A stretch of 64,000 nucleotides of DNA, taken from NCBI GenBank assembly GCA_039801505.1, contig JBDRUV010000001.1:62001-126000 (forward strand), in the 5' to 3' direction. Source of the stretch: a candidate division WOR-3 bacterium (GTDB lineage Bacteria > Hydrothermota > Tepidihabitantia > Tepidihabitantales > CAIPLT01). The notes beneath the pieces were generated by a model. That model was not told the DNA's origin. It saw nothing but the letters and a program-made list of their open reading frames with translations, and ran no database searches. Positions 16,975 through 25,538 of the stretch are shown one piece after another. How positions within the stretch are numbered: position 1 is the stretch's first letter; the number at the start of each line of letters is the position of its first letter. The position numbers and the translations under genes were made by a program.

Positions 16975-17892
16975 ATGGCAAACAACGCGGGCCTAACCGA
17001 AAAGATTCTGAAACTAAAAAAGAGCCTTAAGGCTGTAATTTTAGTCCATAACTATCAAAACCCAGAACTATATGCCGTAGCTGACTTTGTTGGCGATTCC
17101 TTAGATTTAGCCCAGAATGCCCAAAAAACCCAAGCCCCGATTATTATCTTTTGTGGTGTGCGCTTTATGGCTGAGACGGCCAAGATCTTAAATCCGCAGG
17201 CACGGGTGTTTTTAGTGGCCAAGGATGCTGGTTGTCCGTTAGCGGACACGATATCGGCTCCGGCGTTGCGACAAGCTAAAGAACAATACCAGCCGGACCT
17301 GGTTGTAGCTTATGTAAACACTACTGCTGAAGTCAAAGCCGAAGCTCACCTGTGCGTCACTTCGGCTAATGCCGTTAAGGTGATAAGCAAATTACCGGAG
17401 CATTACAAAATCTTATTTGTGCCCGACAAGCATTTGGCCCAATATGTAAAAATTAAGACCGGCCGTAAAATCATTGAATGGCCCGGCTACTGTTATGTGC
17501 ATGCCGAGTATTTTCAAGCATCTCATGTCTACAGGGCCCGCATCCAGTATCCGGACGCCAAGATTATTGTCCATCCCGAATGTACACCTGAGGTGGTAGC
17601 CGCGGCCGATTTTGTGGCTTCAACCTCCGGCATGGTAAAATTGGCCCAACTCTTTCCTCAGGTCGTCTTAGGCACCGAAGCCGGTATGTGCACCCGAATT
17701 AAGTTCTCCTTACCGCACATCGGCTGTTATCCCTTAGCTGCCCAAGCCATCTGTCAGGATATGAAAAAAACGACCCTTGAGAGATTAGCTTGGGTCCTAG
17801 AGAGTCTTCCTTTAGACCACGAGATTATTGTGCCTGAAGAGGTCCGCACTCGAGCCGAAAAGACCCTAACTAAGATGCTTGAGTACTCGTAG
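16975..17892 (+). CDS. nadA: Quinolinate synthase
   Basis: A 305-residue NadA that condenses iminoaspartate with dihydroxyacetone phosphate to quinolinate in NAD synthesis. The three [4Fe-4S] cysteines are present: IIFCGVRFMAETA, VHPECTPEVV and GTEAGMCTRI. The HNYQNPE and GDSLDLA elements near the N-terminus and the TSANAVKV segment match the family. nadB and nadC are not in the window. The 3' end meets the minus-strand PIN/TRAM gene with a 1-base gap. Confidence 0.96.
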   Translation: MANNAGLTEKILKLKKSLKAVILVHNYQNPELYAVADFVGDSLDLAQNAQKTQAPIIIFCGVRFMAETAKILNPQARVFLVAKDAGCPLADTISAPALRQAKEQYQPDLVVAYVNTTAEVKAEAHLCVTSANAVKVISKLPEHYKILFVPDKHLAQYVKIKTGRKIIEWPGYCYVHAEYFQASHVYRARIQYPDAKIIVHPECTPEVVAAADFVASTSGMVKLAQLFPQVVLGTEAGMCTRIKFSLPHIGCYPLAAQAICQDMKKTTLERLAWVLESLPLDHEIIVPEEVRTRAEKTLTKMLEYS

Positions 17893-17893
17893 T

Positions 17894-18472
17894 CTAGACT
17901 TCCCGATACTTCGGCCGGGCAAAAATTAGTTTACCAACATTGGTTTCAATACCGGCCGTAACAATTACCTCAAGCTCTTTACCCAGATAGCGCGCGCCAT
18001 CACTGATCACAACCTTTATACCACCGTCGACATAGCCAATGCCTTCAGTCTCTTCTTTACCCCGCTTTGAGACCACAACCCGAAGCTCAGTACCCGGTAA
18101 ATAATCCGGCTCTAAGTCTTTATATAGCTCGTTTAAGTCCAAAATATTGAGCCCAGTAAGCTCGTCCTTTATGGGCAATAACTCCTGCGCCATCGTTGTA
18201 ATAAAATACCGATGCTTACCTTTAAGAAGCTTTAATAAATCTTTGTGGTCTAAAGGCTTATCTATTACTTTCAATTTACCTTTTAAGAGTTGTTGGAGAC
18301 TTTGGAGGTGTCGTAAGCGGCGTTCGTGGGTGAGTTCGTTATTGGTTTGGGCTTGGGTATCGGGGATAATTACGAGTTTACCGTTGAGGACTTTTTTGGC
18401 GAAGAGTTTTAGCACTCGGGGGTCGGCTAAGCTTTTTTGGGTTATAATGTAGGTTGGTTCTTTAAGCCACAT
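17894..18472 (-). CDS. PIN-TRAM protein (YacL-like) with a degraded PIN active site
   Basis: A 192-residue protein. The C-terminal third (LPGTELRVVVSKRGKEETEGIGYVDGG...VIVTAGIETNVGKLIFARP) is a clear TRAM domain like that of YacL. The N-terminal ~115 residues have the PIN layout, but positions that carry the catalytic Asp/Glu in PIN nucleases are replaced: the first strand reads IITQKSLADPRV where YacL-type proteins have ILDTS, and the TND-type motif is TTM. The N-terminal membrane spans of YacL are missing. It lies downstream of radA in the same direction, 81 bases away. It may be an RNA-binding regulator rather than a nuclease. The start ATG lacks a Shine-Dalgarno. Confidence 0.7.
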   Translation of the reverse strand: MWLKEPTYIITQKSLADPRVLKLFAKKVLNGKLVIIPDTQAQTNNELTHERRLRHLQSLQQLLKGKLKVIDKPLDHKDLLKLLKGKHRYFITTMAQELLPIKDELTGLNILDLNELYKDLEPDYLPGTELRVVVSKRGKEETEGIGYVDGGIKVVISDGARYLGKELEVIVTAGIETNVGKLIFARPKYREV

Positions 18473-18553
18473 ATTCTATAAATCTAATGCTTTTAAGGTT
18501 TCTTAAAGATCCGGTTTTCTTTTCGGTTCGATATTCTAACATATTCAGATCTT

Positions 18554-19915
18554 TTATAAAAGTTCTAATACTTCTAAGGCTTCTTTTAGGTTTTCGACGC
18601 CGATCAATTTAATGCCGGATTCGGTGCGGTTTAGCTCGGCGAGATGGCTTTTAGGTACGATCAGTTCTTGGATGCCAAAGCGTTGGGCTTCCCGGGCTCG
18701 GAGGTTAACTCGGAGGACTCGTCGGATTTCCCCGCATAAGGCGACTTCACCTAAGATGGCGCGGTTTCGGGCGATTGGCTTTTTATAGTACGAGGAGACA
18801 ACAGCCGCGATGATGCCTAAATCAGCTGCCGGGTCATCGAGGTGTAGGCCGTAGGCGGTTTTCACAAAGATATCTCGGCTGCCGATGTTTATTTCGAGGT
18901 GGTGTTCTAAGATGCTTAAGAGCATGGCTAAGCGTTTGGGATCAAAGCCGGTGCAGATGCGTTGCGGATAATTAAAATAGCTGGTTGCCGATAGGGCTTC
19001 AAGTTCAATTAATAGGGCGCGTTCACCTTCTAAGGTCGGAATCAGCACCCGGCCCGGTTGTGTTTCGCCGTGCTCTGAGAGTACGAAGAGTTTAGAGTAA
19101 TCCTCCGGCACCAAGCCTTGATCGGTCATCTGAAAGACAGCCAGATCTGAGGTTGGGCCATAGCGATTCTTGACCACGCGCAACAGCCGATATAGTCCGG
19201 AGCGTTCGCCTTCAAAGTATACGACCAAATCGACTAAATGTTCTAAGGTCTTAGGACCGGCCAGGGTGCCAAACTTAGTAATATGGCCAATTAGGATGCC
19301 GGTAATATTTTGGGCTTTAAGCCGGGAGATTAACTCTTGGGCACAGCTGCGCACCTGGCTCATGCTACCCGGGCTGGCTAAGAGGTTGGGATGGTATATG
19401 GTTTGAATCGAGTCTACAATTACGATTCCGGGTTTCTGGTGTTCGATTTGCTGGATGATGGCTTGGAGATTGGTTTCGGCATACAGATAGATATTAGGGT
19501 TGGTAATACTCAGGCGTTGGGCTCGGAGGGCTAAGGCTTCGTTGGTTTCTTCACCGGAGATATATAGTCGGGGTTTATCGGCCGGACCGGTCAGGTTGGC
19601 TAAAAGTTGTAAGGCTAAGGTTGATTTACCGATGCCCGGTTCCCCACCCAAGAGTAGCACCGAGCCTTGGACCAAGCCACCGCCTAAGATGCGGTCTAAG
19701 TCGCCGAGTCCGGTCTGGTAGCGGTTAAGCGGATGCTGTCTGATAGCCGTTAAGGGTTCTGGTTGGCTCTGGGGCATCAGGGTCGATTGGGGTTCTGGGT
19801 TTAGCACTTCCTGATGAAAGCTATTCCAAGCTCCGCACGCCGGACAGCGTCCTAGCCAGCCTAAGCTTTGCTGGCCACATACGGCGCATACATAGATCGA
19901 TTTCGGTTTGGGCAT
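18554..19915 (-). CDS. radA: DNA repair protein RadA (Sms)
   Basis: A 453-residue RadA, a DnaB-like branch-migration helicase in recombination. The N-terminal zinc finger is CAVC...CPAC (Cys10, 13, 24, 27). Walker A is GGEPGIGKSTL; Walker B IVIVDSIQTIY. The usual KNRFG motif reads KNRYG here, a conservative change. The C-terminal Lon-like domain (VGLHLDDPAADLG-type stretch: AYGLHLDDPAADLGIIAAVV) is complete. It follows dnaB by 6 bases, an uncommon but sensible pairing of two hexameric helicases. Confidence 0.96.
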   Translation of the reverse strand: MPKPKSIYVCAVCGQQSLGWLGRCPACGAWNSFHQEVLNPEPQSTLMPQSQPEPLTAIRQHPLNRYQTGLGDLDRILGGGLVQGSVLLLGGEPGIGKSTLALQLLANLTGPADKPRLYISGEETNEALALRAQRLSITNPNIYLYAETNLQAIIQQIEHQKPGIVIVDSIQTIYHPNLLASPGSMSQVRSCAQELISRLKAQNITGILIGHITKFGTLAGPKTLEHLVDLVVYFEGERSGLYRLLRVVKNRYGPTSDLAVFQMTDQGLVPEDYSKLFVLSEHGETQPGRVLIPTLEGERALLIELEALSATSYFNYPQRICTGFDPKRLAMLLSILEHHLEINIGSRDIFVKTAYGLHLDDPAADLGIIAAVVSSYYKKPIARNRAILGEVALCGEIRRVLRVNLRAREAQRFGIQELIVPKSHLAELNRTESGIKLIGVENLKEALEVLELL

Positions 19916-19921
19916 AATTTA

Positions 19922-21298
19922 TTAGAGCTCCGGGTTAGCTTCCATTTCCGGGATCATCGTTTCATCCAGCACCGTAAAGCGCATCCATTCTTTGCGATAG
20001 CCGACGCGTATCGTGCCTTGAGGTCCGTTGCGTTGTTTGGCAATGATAATCTCGGCCCAGCCTTGATATTCCGGGCGGGCTTGAAACTCCTCATAGATTT
20101 CTGGTCGATAAAGCAAGAGCACCAGATCAGCATCCTGTTCAATAGCTCCGGATTCGCGCAGGTCAGCCAGTTGTGGTCGTTTATCTTGGCGGCGTTCCGG
20201 TAGTCGGGAGAGTTGCGAGATCGCCACGACCGGGACATTGAGTTCTTTGGCTAAGCCTTTTAGGGCTCGGGAGATTTCGGTAATCTCTTGTTGCCGGCTT
20301 TTTTGGTGGCTCCGGTATTGGGGTTCGATCAGTTGTAGGTAGTCAATAAAGATGATACCTAAATCACCCATCTCGGCCGCTAATCGTCGGGCTTTGGCTT
20401 TAATTTCTAAAACCTTCATGGCTGCTGAGTCGTCGATATAGATCGGCAAATTTTGGAGTCGTTCCACGGCTGAGGTCAGTCTAATCCATTCTTCTTGTTC
20501 TAAGCCGCCCCGGCGGAGTTTTTGAAAGGATAGTTGGGCTTCAGCACAAAGGATTCGTTCGATTAAGGTTTCCTGGGTCATCTCTAAGGAGAAGATTGCC
20601 ACCGGGCGACGCATCCAATCAGCAGCATAGGTTGCGATATTTAAAGCCAGGGCAGTTTTACCGGATGACGGTCGGCCAGCGATAATAATCAGATCCCCGG
20701 CTTGAAAGCCTGAGGTGAGCTGGTCTAATTTGGCAAAGCCGGTTTGGATGCCGGTGACGGCACCGCGTTCTTGGGTAAGGCTTTGTTCTAAGCGTCGGAC
20801 GGTTTCCGTGAGCACGGTTTGGAGTGGGGTAAGGTCTTTGCGCAAGCCTTTGGCTTTGATATCGAAGATTTTTTGTTCCGCGCTATCAAGTAGTTCATCA
20901 GCCGGGTGTTCGGCGTCGTAGCACGATTTTACGATATCAGTAGCGGCTTCGATGAGTTTGCGCAGGGTAGCTTTTTCTAAGACGACCTGGCAGTATTCTT
21001 CGATATTAGCCGTGGTTGGGGTGACCGATTGTAAGTAGCTTAAGTATTCGGCGCCGCCGATGTCGGTGATTTTATTTTCGCTGGCTAATTTATTATGCAC
21101 CGTGACGACATCCGGGGTAGCGGAGTGGTTATAGAGTTCAATGATGGCATTAAAGATAATGCGGTGCTTTTGGAAGTAAAAGGAATCCGCGGTCAGGTAT
21201 TGTAAAGCCACGGCAATGGCTCGGCTATCTAAGAGCATAGCACCGAGCACAGCTTGTTCAGCGAGTTCGTGATGCGGTGGGGTTTTTTCTAAGGTCAT
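19922..21298 (-). CDS. dnaB: Replicative DNA helicase DnaB
   Basis: A 458-residue DnaB. The N-terminal domain begins PPHHELAEQAVLGAMLLDSRAI; the linker is followed by the RecA-like domain with Walker A (AGRPSSGKTALALNIA) and Walker B (GIIFIDYLQLIE), and the RESGAIEQDADLVLLLYRPE sensor region. It unwinds DNA at the replication fork. It overlaps coaBC by 4 bases upstream and precedes radA by 6 bases. Confidence 0.97.
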   Translation of the reverse strand: MTLEKTPPHHELAEQAVLGAMLLDSRAIAVALQYLTADSFYFQKHRIIFNAIIELYNHSATPDVVTVHNKLASENKITDIGGAEYLSYLQSVTPTTANIEEYCQVVLEKATLRKLIEAATDIVKSCYDAEHPADELLDSAEQKIFDIKAKGLRKDLTPLQTVLTETVRRLEQSLTQERGAVTGIQTGFAKLDQLTSGFQAGDLIIIAGRPSSGKTALALNIATYAADWMRRPVAIFSLEMTQETLIERILCAEAQLSFQKLRRGGLEQEEWIRLTSAVERLQNLPIYIDDSAAMKVLEIKAKARRLAAEMGDLGIIFIDYLQLIEPQYRSHQKSRQQEITEISRALKGLAKELNVPVVAISQLSRLPERRQDKRPQLADLRESGAIEQDADLVLLLYRPEIYEEFQARPEYQGWAEIIIAKQRNGPQGTIRVGYRKEWMRFTVLDETMIPEMEANPEL

Positions 21299-22476
21299 AG
21301 TTGCGGCTGGTCCATTAATTTTTGGGCTACGAGTCGGACGAGCAGTTCGGCAAATTGCGACTTAGGCATTTTAGGAATTGGGATCTTTTTCAGCTCTCGA
21401 TCGATTATCATTCCTTCAATATCCGAAGAGCCAATAGTCTCGGGGTAGTTTTGGACAATAAGATCTAACTTTTTATCTTTCAGTTTTTTTATGGCATTAC
21501 TAATCACCCGACTACTATCAACCGCAAAACCGATCAGTAAGGTTTTAGGAAACTTTTGCCGTAGCAACTTTAAGATATCGGGGGTCTTTTTAAGTGGCAC
21601 AGTCAGTTCGGCCGATTTTATTTTTTGCGAGGCTTTTTTTAATACCGCATAATCACAAACCGCACAAGCCATGATTAATGCCGCGGCTGTGGGCATTTCA
21701 GCTAAGAGTGCTCTGGTCAATTCTTGATTGGTTCGAACTTTTATCACCTTAATGTTCGAGCCGATCGGTTCTTGAGGTAATTCGCCACCAATAATCAGCA
21801 CCGGGTTTGAAAAAACTCGACTTGCGGCTTCGGCTAATGCCACACCAATTTTTCCGGTTGCTCGATTAGTTATCACCCGAATTGGATCAATCGCTTCTTC
21901 AGTTCGGCCTGCCGTGATTACCAGCTTTTTTCTTAAAGTCCCGACTGGAGTTAGAATTTGTCTGATGCGCCGCATAATTTCTGCAACCTCCGGAAATCGA
22001 CCCTGTCCAATTTGACCGCAAGCAAGTTCTCCGGTATCCGGCTCAATAAAATAAACCCCTTGGGACTTTAGATAATTCACATTACGCTGGGTAATCGACG
22101 AATGCCACATAGCTTGATTCATTGCCGGCACAAATATTTTTTTAGCCGAGCTGGAAAGAATTATAGCTGAGACCAGATCATCGGCAATGCCGGCATAGGT
22201 TTTGGCAATAATATTAGCCGTGGCCGGAGCCACAATTAGCGCTTCGGTGTTCGCGTTTAGCTCAATATGAACCGGAAAGGCTCGATGTTTTGGAAAGAGC
22301 TCGGTAAATACCGGATTACCGCTTAAAGTCTCAAAAGAAAGCGGCGCAACAAATTTTTGAGCCGCTTCCGTCATCACCACCCAAACATCATTGCCGTCAT
22401 TTTTCAAAGCACGCAGCAATTCTAACGACTTGTATGCCGCAATACTACCGGTAACAGCCAGAATAAGCTTCCGCAT
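21295..22476 (-). CDS. coaBC: Bifunctional phosphopantothenoylcysteine decarboxylase/synthetase
   Basis: A 393-residue fused CoaC-CoaB (Dfp) for coenzyme A synthesis. The flavoprotein CoaC half opens LILAVTGSIAAYKSLELLR and has the PAMNQAMW and ACGQIGQGR motifs. The CoaB half starts about residue 183 with ITAGRTEEAIDPIRVITNRATGKIG, continues with a KIK.AE element (KIKSAELTVPLKKTPDIL) and ends normally. The gene shares one base with the upstream rpoZ stop (TAATG) and overlaps dnaB. Confidence 0.96.
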   Translation of the reverse strand: MRKLILAVTGSIAAYKSLELLRALKNDGNDVWVVMTEAAQKFVAPLSFETLSGNPVFTELFPKHRAFPVHIELNANTEALIVAPATANIIAKTYAGIADDLVSAIILSSSAKKIFVPAMNQAMWHSSITQRNVNYLKSQGVYFIEPDTGELACGQIGQGRFPEVAEIMRRIRQILTPVGTLRKKLVITAGRTEEAIDPIRVITNRATGKIGVALAEAASRVFSNPVLIIGGELPQEPIGSNIKVIKVRTNQELTRALLAEMPTAAALIMACAVCDYAVLKKASQKIKSAELTVPLKKTPDILKLLRQKFPKTLLIGFAVDSSRVISNAIKKLKDKKLDLIVQNYPETIGSSDIEGMIIDRELKKIPIPKMPKSQFAELLVRLVAQKLMDQPQL

Positions 22477-22757
22477 TAGGACCGATACTTCTTAAGCACT
22501 TCTTTTATTGCCGCAATATAAATGTTTTCTGTATAGTCTAAGGAAAGATCTAATTGCTCTGTAGAAGTCACCGTCGGTTCTGTTTCCTCAGGGCTACTAT
22601 CGCTAATGCCTTCTAGGTCAAATATGTTGTCTTTAATTTTACTCCGTTTTGGGTTAAGTTTGGCGATTAAGTTTCTGGCATTTTGGGCTGCCAGGTTAAT
22701 GGCAAGGTAGCGGTTATGGAGTTTTGTTAAAAGGTCTTCAGGGTCGATATATTTCAT
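22476..22757 (-). CDS. rpoZ: RNA polymerase omega subunit
   Basis: A 93-residue protein. The segment DPEDLLTKLHNRYLAINLAAQNARNL matches the omega fold, in which an NRxxxxxxAAxRAR helix contacts the beta' subunit. The central part is acidic and linker-like; the end holds a second helix (IYIAAIKEVLKKY). The sequence is divergent, but its position between gmk and coaBC is the classic one for rpoZ. Confidence 0.82.
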   Translation of the reverse strand: MKYIDPEDLLTKLHNRYLAINLAAQNARNLIAKLNPKRSKIKDNIFDLEGISDSSPEETEPTVTSTEQLDLSLDYTENIYIAAIKEVLKKYRS

Positions 22758-23410
22758 ACTTTCCCACCTCCGATGATTCTTTGTTCTTCATGTTTGATTA
22801 ATTGAATTAAATTTTGCACACTGGCTCCAAGTTCTTTATTGATCAAAACATAATCTACCCGCGGCTTAGGCCGGCTTAACTCCTGCTTGAGCCAGCCCAG
22901 TTCTGCGCTCAAGGCGTAAAGCCGCACCGCCGGGTTTTCATCTCGAGCTTCGCGGCGTGCCAAGTAGCGCTTGTGTAATTCCTTAATCGAAGGCGGTAAA
23001 ATAAAGATGCCCACGGCTTGTGCCCGGTAATAGGCTTTCAGGTGGATAAGGCCGCGGATATCTAAATCCATAATGACGCTTTGGCCCTTTTGTAATTTGC
23101 CTTCAAGCTCGTGCCGCAAAAGCCCGTAATAACTATTATAAATCCGCGTCGTCTCTATAAACTCGCCTCGGGCTTTTTTGGCTAAAAACTCCTCTAAGCT
23201 TAAGAAATAATAGTCCTGACCATCGCGCTCACCAGGTCGGGGTGCTCGGGTTGTCGCAGAAATCGCATAGCTTAAATTGCCTCGGGTCTTTACGGCTAAT
23301 CGGCACAAACTGGTCTTACCAACCCCGGATGGCCCAACTAATACAAATAGCTTTGGCCAATACCGAAGCCGCTGCAGCTCTTTTAAAATCCGACTCGCCT
23401 CAGCTAACAT
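22754..23410 (-). CDS. gmk: Guanylate kinase
   Basis: A 218-residue P-loop kinase converting GMP to GDP. The P-loop is LVGPSGVGKTSL; AISATTRAPRPGERDGQDYYFLS binds GMP; VIMDLDIRGLIHLK and the lid arginines (KRYLARREA) follow. The N-terminus is about 15 residues longer than E. coli Gmk. The ATG lies within the end of yicC and its stop overlaps rpoZ, so the cluster is translationally coupled. Confidence 0.95.
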   Translation of the reverse strand: MLAEASRILKELQRLRYWPKLFVLVGPSGVGKTSLCRLAVKTRGNLSYAISATTRAPRPGERDGQDYYFLSLEEFLAKKARGEFIETTRIYNSYYGLLRHELEGKLQKGQSVIMDLDIRGLIHLKAYYRAQAVGIFILPPSIKELHKRYLARREARDENPAVRLYALSAELGWLKQELSRPKPRVDYVLINKELGASVQNLIQLIKHEEQRIIGGGKV

Positions 23411-24254
23411 TTCGCACCTCTTCTTTTAAGACATCAATCTGTTCTTTGAGTTTAATGCCCCAGAGCACCACCGGACCGCGTCGAAACTTCGCTATTAGGG
23501 TATCGGCTTCGCGCAGCATCTCGGTTAAAATAAAATCTAACTTGCGCCCAACACTGGACTTTTTATTGTGCTTGATAATCCGTAAAAAATTATTGGTGTG
23601 AATCCGGAGCCGAGATAACTCTTCAGTAATCGGTCGTAAGGTGCCATTGCCTTCCGGCTTGGTATTATTGGCCGGTTGGCTTTTGGCAAATACCCGCTGG
23701 GTATAACTTTCGATATTATGGATCGTGCGTAAGATCTCCATAAGCCGCCGGCAAAATTCTTTATATAGCTCTTGGCCCTCAGCTTGCCGCATCTGGTTCA
23801 GCGCCGCCAATGCCGTATCCACTAATTCCAGCACTTTTTGGCGCAAGCGTTTTTTATCCAAGGGCAACTTCTCGGATTGTCGCAGCCAAACCTCAGGTAG
23901 ACTTAAAAGCATGTTTAGGTCCACGGTCCCGGGAATCGCAAACTTTTCTTGCACCCGGCGCAGCTCAGCTAAGATCTTGCTAACTGCCGCTTCGTTAATC
24001 TGCACCTGGGGATAACTGGCAGTACGGCTTACCAGCTCTAAGCCCAGCGTCACAGCTAAGACGCCGCGATCAACTTTTTGACGAATCCGCCGGCGTAGTT
24101 GCGGTTCTAAATAGCTAAGCTCCGGCGGCAACTTCAGGGTAAGCTCTAAATAGCGATGATTACTGCTCCGCACCTCACAAGTTAGCCGATAAGTGTGCGC
24201 CGCAGATTGCACAAAACATTCTGCAGAACCAAATCCGGTCATACTATAAAGCAT
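23400..24254 (-). CDS. yicC: YicC-family endoribonuclease
   Basis: A 284-residue protein starting MLYSMTGFGSAE, the YicC signature (MTGFG), with the SSNHRYLELTLKLPPEL stretch and the C-terminal DUF1732 region (LDFILTEMLREADTL...IKLKEQIDVLKEEVRNV). YicC family members are endoribonucleases linked to small-RNA turnover and stationary phase. The adjacency to gmk is widely conserved, supporting the call. It follows dtd by 1 base and overlaps gmk by 11 bases. Confidence 0.92.
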   Translation of the reverse strand: MLYSMTGFGSAECFVQSAAHTYRLTCEVRSSNHRYLELTLKLPPELSYLEPQLRRRIRQKVDRGVLAVTLGLELVSRTASYPQVQINEAAVSKILAELRRVQEKFAIPGTVDLNMLLSLPEVWLRQSEKLPLDKKRLRQKVLELVDTALAALNQMRQAEGQELYKEFCRRLMEILRTIHNIESYTQRVFAKSQPANNTKPEGNGTLRPITEELSRLRIHTNNFLRIIKHNKKSSVGRKLDFILTEMLREADTLIAKFRRGPVVLWGIKLKEQIDVLKEEVRNVS

Positions 24255-24255
24255 A

Positions 24256-24708
24256 CTAATTTCCCAAAATAATCGTCACCGGGCCATCATTAATTAACCG
24301 CACTAGCATTTTGGCGCCAAACTGACCGGTAGCCACCACGACATTATAAGCCTGTAACGAGCTTGCCAGCGCCTGGTATAACTTTTCAGCCTCGCTTTTA
24401 GTTAAGGCTTCGGTAAACGATGGCCGATGTCCACCGGCCAGCTCGGCATACAGGGTAAATTCTGAGACTAAGAGCACCTGGCCGCCAATATCCTGTAGAG
24501 ACAGATTCATCTTACCGGCTTGATCTTCAAAGATCCGTAATTTTACAATGCGCTCGGCAAAGCGTTGGATTGGTGCCGGCTCATCTAATAACCTCTGGTC
24601 AGCTCGGCTAAAGGCTACAAAGACCAGTAAGCCCGGACCAATCTTGCTAATCGATTGGTTAGCAACCATGACCTCGGCTTCCTTCACGCGCTGAATTACG
24701 GCCCGCAT
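24256..24708 (-). CDS. dtd: D-aminoacyl-tRNA deacylase
   Basis: A 150-residue Dtd that hydrolyses D-amino acids and Gly from mischarged tRNA. MRAVIQRVKEAEVMV, the SEFTLYAE motif (in VLLVSEFTLYAELAGGHRPSF) and the cross-subunit NDGPVT motif near the end are all present. The start follows the PfpI lipoprotein stop by 3 bases. Confidence 0.95.
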   Translation of the reverse strand: MRAVIQRVKEAEVMVANQSISKIGPGLLVFVAFSRADQRLLDEPAPIQRFAERIVKLRIFEDQAGKMNLSLQDIGGQVLLVSEFTLYAELAGGHRPSFTEALTKSEAEKLYQALASSLQAYNVVVATGQFGAKMLVRLINDGPVTIILGN

Positions 24709-24711
24709 CGG

Positions 24712-25383
24712 CTATTTTACGGTTTGCAAATAATAGGCGATCGTCTGGGCAAACTTATTTGCGGCCTCAGGACCGTTGGCCGTGATAATATTTTCTGAAA
24801 GCACACAATCGGTTTTGTGATATCTAACTTTAGCCTTGGTAAACTCCTGAAGTGTAAAACTATTTTCATACACGGTGGCGGCTCGGTTTTCTAATACCCC
24901 GGCCCGAGCCAAACTCACCGGTGCCAAACAGATTGCAGCAACAAATTTCGGCTTATGGCGCGCAAAATATTGAATCAAGGCGCGCAGCGTTAAATCATCC
25001 CAATAAATTGCGGCACCGGTACCGCCAATTAAGATTAATCCGGCATAGGCTAAACTATCAATCTCCTCAATGGTGAGCTGCGGCCTAACCGCAAGGCCTA
25101 ACATCCCGGTGGCTAAAACCGTATCCCGACTAGCCACTTTGAGCTTATAACCCAGTCCGGTGAGAAACTCATATGTTGTCTGGAACTCCTCATCACGAAA
25201 CGCCCGCGGTGCGATTACCATGACCAAGCTCGGGGCTAAGCTCTCAGGCAGGACTTGAAACTTAAACTTTTTTAGCGCCCCATCCAGAGCCTTACCACAT
25301 AGCACCCCTTGGGCGCCAGAATTACCACGCTGACAACTACAAATTGTAAGTATCACAATTAGACCAATTTTGGCGATGTTCAT
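24712..25383 (-). CDS. Predicted lipoprotein with a DJ-1/PfpI domain
   Basis: A 223-residue protein. The frame can be opened 25 codons earlier, but a strong promoter overlaps that part, so the ATG at 25383 is chosen; it yields a short signal sequence (NIAKIGLIVILTICSC) with a lipobox-like ICSC. From about residue 45 it is a DJ-1/PfpI domain: LVMVIAPRAFRDEEF, LILIGGTGAAIYWDD and the nucleophile elbow AAICLAP (Cys), with Leu where many members have His. Exported DJ-1/PfpI lipoproteins are unusual; substrate unknown. It heads the dtd-yicC-gmk-rpoZ-coaBC-dnaB-radA chain. Confidence 0.78.
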   Translation of the reverse strand: MNIAKIGLIVILTICSCQRGNSGAQGVLCGKALDGALKKFKFQVLPESLAPSLVMVIAPRAFRDEEFQTTYEFLTGLGYKLKVASRDTVLATGMLGLAVRPQLTIEEIDSLAYAGLILIGGTGAAIYWDDLTLRALIQYFARHKPKFVAAICLAPVSLARAGVLENRAATVYENSFTLQEFTKAKVRYHKTDCVLSENIITANGPEAANKFAQTIAYYLQTVK

Positions 25384-25414
25384 GTAAAACCTCACACTGG
25401 ATTTATAAATAGTT

Positions 25415-25443
25415 ATTTTACCACAAAAAATTCCCCCTGTCAA
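25415..25443 (-). promoter_or_regulatory. Promoter of the PfpI lipoprotein-dtd-gmk-dnaB cluster
   Basis: On the minus strand TTGACA (25443-25438), 17-base spacer, TAAAAT (25420-25415). The -10 ends 31 bases before the chosen ATG. Confidence 0.75.
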
Positions 25444-25482
25444 GCCATAAATGCACAAAATATTTTTAAGGCATTATACAAC

Positions 25483-25511
25483 TTGACACATCGGACTAAT
25501 TTTTCTTTATT
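25483..25511 (+). promoter_or_regulatory. Promoter-like sequence before the broken outer-membrane-protein gene
   Basis: TTGACA (25483-25488), 17-base spacer, TTTATT (25506-25511), 27 bases before the pseudogene ATG. The -35 is perfect, the -10 is weak. Confidence 0.5.
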
Positions 25512-25538
25512 GTTTTAGGACAATAACAGGGGCGCGAT

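Noticed and set aside
16941-17892. A riboswitch upstream of nadA
   Set aside because: Only 35 bases separate it from the previous gene and the promoter fills that gap, leaving no leader RNA.
25384-25458. Longer N-terminus for the PfpI lipoprotein
   Set aside because: The extension would cover the promoter at 25415-25443, and the internal ATG gives a signal peptide with a lipobox.
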